NCBI GenBank assembly: GCA_032622095.1
Contig: CP136061.1
Location: 251,053,582 to 251,117,581 of the forward strand
Origin: Siphonodentalium dalli
Lineage: Eukaryota > Mollusca > Scaphopoda > Gadilida > Siphonodentaliidae
Direction of reading: 5' to 3'
Length of the DNA stretch: 64,000 nt
Part shown: positions 34,089 to 45,200 of the stretch, piece after piece
How the letters are laid out: every line of letters begins with the position of its first letter
How positions within the stretch are numbered: position 1 is the first letter of the stretch
The notes under the pieces: generated by a model
Database searches by the model: none
The model's input: only the letters and a program-made list of their open reading frames with translations
Told to the model about the DNA's origin: nothing
Position numbers and translations under genes: made by a program

Positions 34089-34592
34089 AACACAATTTAG
34101 TGAACGTTCAGACAACCACGATACAATCGTAAGTGGAGAAATAGGGCCCGACGAGATTGTGGAAAGTCTGTTGACTGTTCACATGATTGCAATGTCGTCG
34201 CACATAATGATATCGTAGGTTGTTCATAAAGCATGTGATTGACTACCCTGCGATCTTTCCAGCCACAAATTTTACATACATACATGTACAAGGAATTGGG
34301 CCTGACAAAATCGTGGATAGTGTTTGTTCACACGATTGCGATGTCGTCGTACATGTACATGATGATATTGTAGGTTATACATACACACGACCGCGATGTA
34401 CGGTACCGCGATGTATACCGCGATTACATCGCAAGTGGAGATATCCAAGGATACGTCACAATTTCGAATCTAAAATCAAACAGTGCTTGATATTATTTTT
34501 TTGACGTGAGCATGCACAGTCTAACTACCGGTTACTTCCTGAGACGGAAAACCTTCCACTTACGAATCGTGGTCGTCTGAATGTTCACTTAA
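34089..34592. mobile_element. Inner TIR element 2, sister of element 1
   Basis: The left end AGTGAACGTTCAGACAACCA pairs with the right end GTGGTCGTCTGAATGTTCACT. It shares GCATGTGATTGACTACCCT and AATCAAACAGTGCTTGATAT with element 1 but holds an internal duplication of the ATCGTGGATAGTG block. Confidence 0.75.
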
Positions 34593-34941
34593 GTAAATTA
34601 ATGGCCGGTGTTAATGCCGATCACAAACATGTGTACATTTTAAAACCCTGTGTACCCTTCAGCACATTTTTTGGTGAGAGTAACTCCTTCAGCCTTACTC
34701 AAGTTACTGGACTCTGATGGCGGAAGAGTTACGTCGTGGCCCAGAGTTTGACCGAACAGTTAGCGGAGTGTCTACCCATTTCACAGGTTGTCCGTACAAC
34801 ATAAGAGTCTATATTACATCTTATCAACTATTCCAGTTGAATTTAAGATGTGACAAACTTAGTGACCACTGCTTAAGTTAAAATGATGGAAAAGGTCAGA
34901 AATAACAGAAATTAGATCGTACAACAACACTCGAAATTAGG

Positions 34942-35055
34942 AAAATATCCCACGGCAAATTTAATGCTGTTGCATGTTAGATTCCACACAATCATTTTGC
35001 CACGGTTATTTCACACGTCATTGCTTACAATATGTTATTGCCGTGACTAACTTTG
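34942..35055 (+). repeat. Family D short dispersed repeat
   Basis: CCCACGGCAAATTTAATGCT and GCATGTTAGATTCCA as in 18804-18905. Confidence 0.7.
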
Positions 35056-35479
35056 AATTTCGAGCACTAAAAATGGTTGGTTGTCAGTCTAATTCTATTG
35101 AAAATCGGGTAAAATGAAAATAATTTTTCGAAATAATTGGAAAAATCTTACGAAGTTACGACTTACGACGTTAATTTTCTTTTTGTGTGTGACCTCTGTC
35201 AGTCTGTGGCACTGAAAACTGAGCCATAGTTAACCTAAAAATGTCTGTCTTCCATCAGATACCGTAAAACCCTTAAGGAGCATGACCTGCATGGAAAATA
35301 TCTGTTTGAAATTGAATACAAATTCACAACAATTGATCCGCCATTCTGTGTTGTGTTTTAAAACATCACGTGACAACATTGACCTCCTTCGGCGACTTTT
35401 GGCAACACCCATAAACAACACGTGACACCCCCTAACTGATTTCTCATTGGTCAATATATCCCCTATACCGTAGAAGCGG

Positions 35480-35983
35480 GGGCTGATATAGTCCCGTCGC
35501 TGGCTCAGTCCACTCCGCTTACTACTCCGTAACGTTACGCTCCCGACAGAGTCCAGTCAGGACCACCATCTTAGGAGGCGGAATTCCGCCCCCTACTATT
35601 TTTAGGTACGACGTCATGACTCATTACGTCACAACTGTCAGCTGTGTAAACAAACATTCATTGTACGAAGTGATTAGCGTCACGTACAGTTTATCAGGGG
35701 ACGTAACTCTGTTTCCGGTTGCAGTAAAAATCGCAACGCCGGAGTTACGTGGACGAAACGCAATACAAGTTTCGTCAAACAAGCGCTATTAACTTAAAAA
35801 AATCAATAGAAATGAACCCAAAACATGATAATTGTTTACAATTAACAACTATCATTATATTTCCCGTAGGAATGAGTTAATCCCTATAGTTTACATAGGC
35901 CTACATGATAACAATTACCGTAGGCCTAGGCCTACCTGTACATGTAACTACCGTGCCCATGCAGACGACACCTGAGTTGAGCT
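35480..35983 (+). promoter_or_regulatory. Upstream region of the MULE/SWIM/PHD gene
   Basis: Compared with the AT-rich surroundings, 35480-35780 is GC-richer with many CpG steps (TACTCCGTAACGTTACGCTC, TTAGGAGGCGGAATTCCGCC) and several ACGT/TGACGT-like motifs. No TATA box is evident close to the ATG. A small stem (ACGTAACTC...GAGTTACGT) lies at 35700-35752. Promoter assignment rests on position and composition only. Confidence 0.4.
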
Positions 35984-36237
35984 ATGGCTGCTCAGGAAAT
36001 TCGGCTCGGAGCCGAATTTGATGATATAGATTCACTTCGGCAAGCTATATGTAATTATGAAAATATAAATAGTGTTAATGTGGCTGTGCGAAGTTCTAGA
36101 TTGATCGAATCTAAAAACGCCAGAAAGAAACGAAGAGTTTTTAGTAATAACATCAAATATACGGAGCTCAATTATTGTTGTGTTTATGGCGGAAGACAGA
36201 AGAGAAGCAGAGGTACTGGGAAGAGAAAGGTGAACAG
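35984..36237 (+). CDS. Exon 1: start and FAR1-like region, part 1
   Basis: Starts at the ATG in GAGCTATGGC and encodes EFDDIDSLRQAICNYENINS, typical of the FAR1/ZSWIM N-terminus, then a basic stretch and YCCVYGG. The donor is AACAG|GTAACT; the exon ends in phase 2, which completes serine with the first base of exon 2. Confidence 0.85.
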
Positions 36238-39200
36238 GTAACTATACCTTTAGACTATATGATTTATAAACAAATATTAAAAATCACTGATAAAATCACT
36301 GGTGTAGCCTTGGATAATTTAATAAATATATTAACACGAATTCAAAAATAATTCGCCGCAAGGTATATAGTTTGCAAACTTCCAATACTACGCACCGTCA
36401 ACCAGCCACGCATACGCCGTGCTTATAACGTATGGTAGAGTAAATGAAATTACGTCGTGGTTTGAGGCAGATTTGTTTGTCACTAACTGGTCAGAATTGC
36501 ATTTAGAGTTACTCTTCCTACATCTACGGTCGCAGAAAAATCAAGAATTGCATAGAGTTACTCTTCCTGCATCGACGATTACAACAAAACAATGGTAAAC
36601 TCCATAGTATAGTATTAGTTTTTATATGAAATTAACATAATTTTACTAAACTTCAGTGGTGTGTTCAAATTAATAAATACTGATAGATACAGGGACGGGT
36701 CTACAGTGCTGATCAGAGTGGTGTATCACCCTCACTTTGGAATTTTACTGAGGAGAAATTAGATGAAGTTGGAAATTTTTCAAGTTATTCAAATTTTTGT
36801 TGACAAGTTGGAACTTTTTAGCTATCAGTTTAAAACTTGAATTTGGGGGTGGGTCTGTAAATAATGTAAACAAGGCAGGGGTGGGTGGTTATGAACACAT
36901 GCAGCAACCAGGAACACAATCATTTGATCAAAATGAATAATAGACAATTGCGATGTATAACTGCCTTTTTAACTATGAAGAATCCAATCAGTAAAGAAAG
37001 GGTTAAAATGAAAATAGTGGATTTATTCTCCTGTCTGTCCTAGAATCCACAACTCAATGTAATTTTTAATTATTTAAAGAGGTGGTCCCTATCTAAAAAT
37101 TGTTGAAAATATTTTTCTTCCAAAAAGGAGATGATTTATTTAGGCTGGATGTATTTCTTTCCATATAATAATAGTACATGTATCAGGAAATATTTTTCTT
37201 TACCAAAAATTTGAAATAAAGACTCATAAATTTTAGTCCATTGATGACAAGTAATGATGTAGAGTTGAAAAATGGATAGCCACGTCCCTGCATTTCTTAA
37301 TAGAAACAAAACTAAACAATTATTTTTTTTCTATTCCAGCATGAATCTCACAGATTGTCCATTTCTTATGAAAGTTCGAGTGACAGCTGATGGCAAAAAA
37401 TATTTCATCAAAGACATAGCCGGTGATCACAACCATGGAACATCAAAGGTAATATGCATTAAACACCTCAATCTAAAATCTTGACCAAAATAGCATTAGT
37501 TGCAAAACTTCCAGAAATAATGTGTGACTATTAATATAATAAAATTCAATTTTGTTTGTTTGTCTGCCTCAGATGACATAAAGGGGGGGGGGGGGGGGGG
37601 GGGGGTAATAAATTATATGAACAATAAAGAGCGTTTTTTATCATTTGAGAAGATATGTCAGGCAATTGGTGCATAAAAAGTAAGATGACATTCAAATAAA
37701 TTTTTTGAGACCTGCAATGTTTCCACTTTGAATAAAAAATTAGACTTAATTGTGCATCAGTTGACATATATTTTATTAATTTAATGTAGTCGCTCTAAAA
37801 TAAACCTGCAGAACAAATCAACTGAACTATCACATTACACCTAATCCCATGATAACAATATTAATAAATTAATATTAATTCCATTTCAGCACACATTCAG
37901 CCATTTACCAAAGCAGCGCAGACTGCAAGGAGAAGTCAAAGAGACAGTGAAACACATGCTCCAGTCCAATGGAAATAAGAAGGTGATACAAAACTTTGTG
38001 AGAGAGAAGACTGGACAACAAATCATACTGCAAGACCTGCACAACATAGCGTCTAAACTGAAAGGGTCCCATCAAAATGACTTTAAGGAGCTTCTATCAG
38101 AAATGCAGAAATATGATGGTAAGGATCAATGTATAAAATCAATAAAAAAAAAAGAAAGGTCCGCCGACAATGTGGCAAGTAGACGCCGCTTTGTTTAAGA
38201 AATTAAAACGAGAGGCCTATCACGATCGGCAGATGTTAACCCATCCCTTGGCGATAGTAAATTACTATGATCGGAATTATAAATGAGAGTTTTGGTGTTA
38301 AATTATAGAGTATACTGTTATGTACTATTATAGACAAATAAATGTACATAACACAAATTATTGGAATTTATGGGTCACTCACATTTATATAAGAGAATGT
38401 ACTGGTACAGCTAAACCACCACAGCCTTGGGTTAAATGTGAAAGGTGGCCTGGACATGGAATGCTTGGGTTAAGAGAGTCCAATTTAAGTTTACAATAAT
38501 AATAATGTATCAAATTCTACCAACAACATAGTATACAGATAAGCCTCCTGACTGCTGACCCATTAATATCAATTATATAGCAGAGCTGTCAACAAATCAT
38601 AAGAATTGTTTATGTTGAACACTGACTTCTCTATTAAACCAATAACAATTATAATGACCTGAGACCATCTGAAGATATCACTCTACAGCACAGATGTCCA
38701 AGTCTACCATGTGATGTTTATTGTTGAATCTTTATTTTAAATTAGATACCATAGCTTTCTTTATCAGATTATTTGCACATCAATCAACATAAGAGACATC
38801 AGAAAATAATATAGCCTTATCAATAGCTAAATAGTCCAAAGGCATGGGATGAAATTGGTGAATTGGGTTTAAAGTCGCTCCAAACAAATATAAAAATGCT
38901 AAATCAACACTTTAAATCTATAGTCTGGTCTCTGCATGTGCAGCCTTCCAAAAAACGAAAAAAAAAATATTGTCCTACCTACCTAACCTCATTGAATAAT
39001 TCCACACAATCAGAGACCCCAATTTCATCAGATCAGATAGCAGTCAATATAAACGTCGCAAAGCTCCTACTATTTATTGTGTCTGAACTTTTTTACTTTT
39101 TCTCCAGACCAAAGAATGAAAATGTTAATTAAAAACAATCATATACATGTGACCAATGTGCACCAATTTTCATACATATATATTAAGCTGATAAGGATTG

Positions 39201-42200
39201 CTCTTTGATTATCATATATGCCCCTTTAAGTCCTCTAAGGTTAAAGAAAAATACTGTTACAGTAGCCTTTTATAAAACTTTACATGCTATTTATGTCCAA
39301 CATTAGACCTATCATTTTTACTCTGTATACATGTATAATATTGAAATATATTTCAGATTCAGTTATTGAGGTTATGGTAACCACAGACAACACTCTGAAT
39401 GGAATCTTCTTCCAAACAGATACCATGAGGAAAATGTTTGATGCCTACCCAGAAGTTCTAATGGTTGATGCAACCTACAAACTGAACAACTTGCACATGC
39501 CACTGTATGTTCTTGCTGTTATCGATGGTAATGGGGAAAGCGAAATTGTGGGATTCTGGATGGTGCAATGTGAAGACAAACCAACAATTCTGCAAATGGT
39601 GAAGTACTTCAAAGAGCATAACAGCAAATGGTGTAACATAAAATCCATAATCACTGACAAGGACATGACGGAAAGGTCAGTGAATATTGTGTGATATTTT
39701 CTTTTCATATTTAACAGTGACAAACAGGTATTGGAACTTGAATTATAAAGCGCCATATGTCTGTAAAAAATAAACCCGATCAAACCCATATTCAAACTCG
39801 ATCTTTATTTAGGGGTGAGAAATTCATACACCAAATTTGGTGTTGATCAGATGAACAAAAATATTTTGAAAATGTGCCAGAACTCTGTAAAAAAAAAACT
39901 TGGATCAAACCCATATTCGAACTCGATCTGCATTTTGGTTGAGAAAATTATCTAGAAAATTTGGTTCCGATCGGATAGAAAATGTTTGAGTTATGCATTA
40001 TGCGTGTGTGCTATGGACAGATGGACAGACAGACAGCCGGATAGATGGACAGACGAGTAGTCAATCCAGATGTTGATACCATGTCTATCATACATGTACT
40101 ATGGTATGGGTACCCAGTGGACAAAAGTAACCCTACGTATCAAATTTCGCCGAAATCCCATAAAAATTCGCGATTTGACATTGAATTGACCCGATTTCAA
40201 GGTCAAGTCGCACGGGCAAACGAATAGGCTTATGACACTCCCCATACGAAAGTATCCCCAGACACTAATTTTCATCAAAATCCCGTGATACTCGGGCGTT
40301 CGACCTTGAAATGACCAGATTTCAAGGTCATGTCGCACGGGAAAATTAATAGGCCCATGTACCCCCACATACAAAGTTTCATCGAAATCGGCTCGGCCGT
40401 TTTCGAGTCCATCGCGAACAGACAGACAGACAGACAGACACACAGATTTCCCAAAATATATAATAGACTAGACGATGGGCCCGACGTTGTCCGGGCTATT
40501 CAAAAAACAAATTTCAAGTCGATAGCCCCACCCGTTTCCGAGATCTGGTATGCGCATGCGCGAAGCTGGCGTCGCACGGGATCGGCGACCCGATAAAATT
40601 CGTATCCGGGGCAAGATACATTCACATACCAAATTTCAAGTCGATAGCTCCACCCGTTTCCGAGATCTGGTCTGCCGCACGGGCTCGCCAATATGACAAC
40701 GACGACCGCCTGGTCAAACTACACACACGTACCAAGTTACGTCCCGATCGGTCGAGAATTGTAGATTTGTATAAATGACATACATACATACAGACATACA
40801 GACAGACAGAGGTCTTCAAAATATATATGAGATATTAAAACCATATATTTTAATTTCCTTTCAGGGCAATATTCAAAGATGAAATGCCCGAAGCAGCACT
40901 AATAATTTGTTTGTTCCATGTCCTCAGAAGTATGAGGCGAGAAATTACAGCTGATAAGCTAGGAATTACACAAGGAGAGAGAAATATGGTGCTGGAATTA
41001 TTGAGTAAAATGGTCTATGCAACAAGGGAGGAGGTGTACAATCAATACTATACAATACTCAAAGAACAAGCATCTCAATCTGTTGTAGAGTATTTTGAAA
41101 ATAACTGGCACAACATCAGAGGGGAATGGGTTGAAGGCCTTAAAAGTGCTAATTTCAACATCTTAACTTCAACAAACAATAGGGTTGAGAGCATCAACCA
41201 AAAACTAAAGAGTGTCATAACAAGGTATTCGGGAATGACAATTTTTTTTCAAGATCTCATGAAAGTGGTAAAATCATTAAGTATCGAAAGAGATCACAGG
41301 GCAGTTGGCATCGTGAAAAATATTATACATGAAGAAGGCACAACACTTGGACAATATGCAGCCTTGCTGACACCATTTGCATTGGCACATGTGATCAAAC
41401 AGATGAAGGAGGTGCCAACTGTCAATGTTTCAACAGTCAACAGTGGTGATGAATCTGTTGTGATAACATCGCACGGAAATCAGTATGTAACAACAGAAAA
41501 TAACTGTGCGTGTAGATTCCACACTTCGATGGACCTTCCATGCAAACACATATTTGCGGCAAGAAAAAAACTTAAAAAACCTGAGTTCTGTGCTGGTATA
41601 TGTAATCAACGGTGGAGTCGTGGAAAATATGTACAGGAACGTTGTACAGTACCTTCTTATCCCGATTGTGAATCAGCAGACTGTACAACTAGTACTTCAG
41701 AAGATGAGGGATTTATTCCAGTTGCAAAACTGGAGAAGCAGTGCAACCACCTTCTAACAGAGCTGCAAAAATACAGCCGTGCTGATAAATTAGCTAAGAA
41801 GTTAGCTACATTTACATCAACGTGTGGACAGCAACAATACGAGCAGCGTATGAGTCTGATGACCTCAATATTAGGAGCATGGGATAGGGGAGAGGAGGTG
41901 GAGATCACAGCAAAAACAGATGGTAGTGATACATGTAAGTTTTCATCTTAATGTTTAACATTTGAACACTCTTTATGTTGATATAAGTTATTAGTCCCCT
42001 TTAAATCATCTGAAATCAAAGGCACCTTTCCCATGATACTCCCCTGTTCAGGTGACCCATGTTTACCAATGTTCCCCATATCGTTTAAGCTGATTAGGAA
42101 TGCTCATTACTGTTCATATATGATAACATAGTTTTTACCCCCCCCCCCCCCCACTTTAGGGTAAGTGGCAACTATCAAATGGTACTCCCTGGGAAAACTT

Positions 42201-45200
42201 ACCCATGTAACAAATTTCCAATGACCAGGGTTCAGTCATTTTGGGTATATGATTAAGGATTTAAAGATGCATTATCTGAATTAACGCTCCCAAATTACTA
42301 TTTCTTTGACTTTGTGAGTAAAAATATTTGATTTCAGTCAAGGAACCCACACAGCAAAGCATTAATATTGGTTGTGCAGTCTTGGCCTTGTTTCCGAATA
42401 ACCAAGTATTTTTTTTTGTTAACCAGTATTTTGGAATTAATTCATTTTATTAAAACCAAAGTACATACATTTATATTGACCTTATTTCCATTCGCTATGA
42501 AGAAACACTATATGTGCTATAATAATTGTGTATTACTATTACATTCCTCAAAGTTATCAGATATTGCTTTTTGATGTCTGTTATTTCTCAAGATGTGCAA
42601 TTATATGTGGCCCAGAAAACAATCGTCAAAAGAAGGTCTCGCACAAAATTGCAGATGAAGATGGATAAAAGTGGTAATTTGACCAAATTTTGTAATACTC
42701 AAGTGATAATACAGCCATATTTTATTGAACATGTTGATCAATAACAAGTTTTGGGAAATTTAATACCATAGTTGACAGTGGTTAGCATCAATTTGTTGCA
42801 ATTAATCAATTATTATATTTTTCTAAAGCATATTTTGAAGAATTGTTGAATATCTTGATGATATGGGGACCGTCTGATCTGATTGAGTACCTTTAATTAT
42901 AACTGTTTATTATTTTGTTATGAATTAAAGTGATTATTCACATTTCATGCAGGTAACATGCCCCCAGTGCAGACACCAATAGGAGAAACAAAGAAAGGAA
43001 TGGAATTAAAGGACAAGATTCAGAAAATTGTTAGAAGCTGTCCAGTCACTTCAAGAGGAGAAATCATGGTTACATTGTCTACAGGTATTTACAATTAACT
43101 TCTAGTATTTGACAAAATGATAATTGCATACATGCTGACAGCTGTATTATTCACATACTATTTTGTGATCACGATATCATACAATACCCTTGACTTAAAA
43201 TGTTATTTATCTGATGCTGGATAAACATGATCTAAGAACAGATTCAGGTTTTAAAGTAAATCAAAGCACTGTCCATAGATACATGTATGTTGTCAATGCT
43301 ATAAAAACAGACCATGAAATTGTAGCTCTATCCTGATAGACTTAATAGACAGAAATAATTAAAGAATGATAACACTAGAATGGAAAATGTGAAAGCAGTC
43401 ATAATGACATATCTACAGGTGGACAATGTCATTCCAGTATACCCTTTTTTGTTTTTTTTCCTTGGTATACAAATATACAGTAATGCCCTAATTAATCAAC
43501 TCCATAACCACAGCAGAATTATGGGTAATTTTTCTGGATTTAGTTGGAAATATGGCGAGAGCTTTCCGATGAATGGCAACAAGCCATATTTCCGACTAAA
43601 TCTTGAAAAATTACCCATAATTATGATGTGGTTATGGAGTCGATTAATTACTAGTAGGGCATTACTGTAACATCGCAAAATTTTGTTAAATTCTTTATTG
43701 CAGGGCAAGACTATATTCCCACCAGGAATGAAGCTATTGATACCATTAAGGAACCAGCTGTGGCACCAACTGTTGTCACTTTTGACTCATCACATAGTCT
43801 ACAAAGTCTAGGTATAAAATACTATAAATAATGCATAAACCAAGTCAGTCAACTATAAGTGCACAAGGGGGTTGCCAAACATGACATGCAAGATTTTAGG
43901 GACGAGTCACGAGTACCATCATTTCTCTTGATTAAAAAGGCAGAATTAACTCATTGAAAAACAAAATGTTGATGTCAACAGCTATGACAAATTTCATAAT
44001 GATCCAACCAAAGGTACGACCTGTAGCCTGTATTGTTGACGCATCACGTATACACGTACACACATACACGCACACACAGACGACGGACGACGGATGACAA
44101 AGCCATGGCAATAGCTCAAACTTTACAAAGTAAAGTTGAGCTACTAGCTGCTAGTACTACATGCATATATGTACTATAAAGTCAGGTTCATAAGATAATA
44201 CTATCAGTGTTGCCTGGCATAGTCGGGGTTAAAGATAACCAAAACCTTTAATATGTTTTCTAGCTTTCTATCAGTTGACAAATACACATTATAATTGGCA
44301 GAATAGTTCAGATTTCTGTTATCACCCCATTCTTGACATTACACTTTTTTGTTAGCAATTTTAAAACACCCCCCCCCCAACCACAATCTCTGACACAAAG
44401 GGCATTAGTTAGCTAGCTTTAAACCACTCCAATATACTCCCTTACCATGCCTATAACTATATTGATAGATAAGTTCAGAGAATGTCAGTGGACAGACAGA
44501 CGGTCCTCAAAATTATTCCCAGTTCGAGGGCTGGACAGGCAAACAGAAATATAGATATAGATTTGAGATACATGTATATTGTGAAGATCAACATTACCTA
44601 CAATATTTTCAGACACTGCATCCTTCAGAAGTAGATCTGTTATAGATACAAGCCTACAAGATCAGGGACAAGTGACAGATGTGGACACACAGTTTAGCAC
44701 AGGACTTACAGGTATCCTTATTTTGTCCATATGTTTTCTAGAATTAGACACAAAGTTACATCATGCATCCCATGCAATATAAATGCCAAATTAATCTAAA
44801 ATGGCCACATGGTGGTCATCTCTGACGACAAATCATTAATTTATTAAATAATGTAATTGGTAACCCAGGTAACCAGGCACAATGAATGAACAAAGAGAAA
44901 AAATATGCATCTTGACCAATTATGATGAAAGTAGATCACTTACATTATTGAATTAATAAAATTTAGAATGGGATATACAGAAAAAATATATATATTATGT
45001 GAAGTTGAGTAAACCTTGAAACTGATAGCACCACCCCCTTTCATAATAATAATTTGATGGTCCAATTTTTAAGACTGACCATTTATACTCATTTTAGTAG
45101 TTAAAATTTATCTGCTAGAAATACAAAATCTTGATATGCTTAAACATGTCTTTACATGTATCAATATGAATTTCAGGGAGCCAACTCAATGCAACCCACA

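Larger units (their letters stand above)
33460..34740. mobile_element. Composite inverted-repeat element with two inner TIR elements
   Basis: Outer arms of about 100 bp: TCACTCTCGCCAAAAGTGCT, then GAAGGGTGCACAGG (33541-33575) pairs with CCCTTCAGCACATTTTTTGGTGAGAGTAACTCC (given in two parts, 34656-34690). Two inner elements lie at 33602-33975 and 34089-34592. No protein-coding frame. The left outer arm resembles sequence at 35570-35600 upstream of the large gene. Confidence 0.7.
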
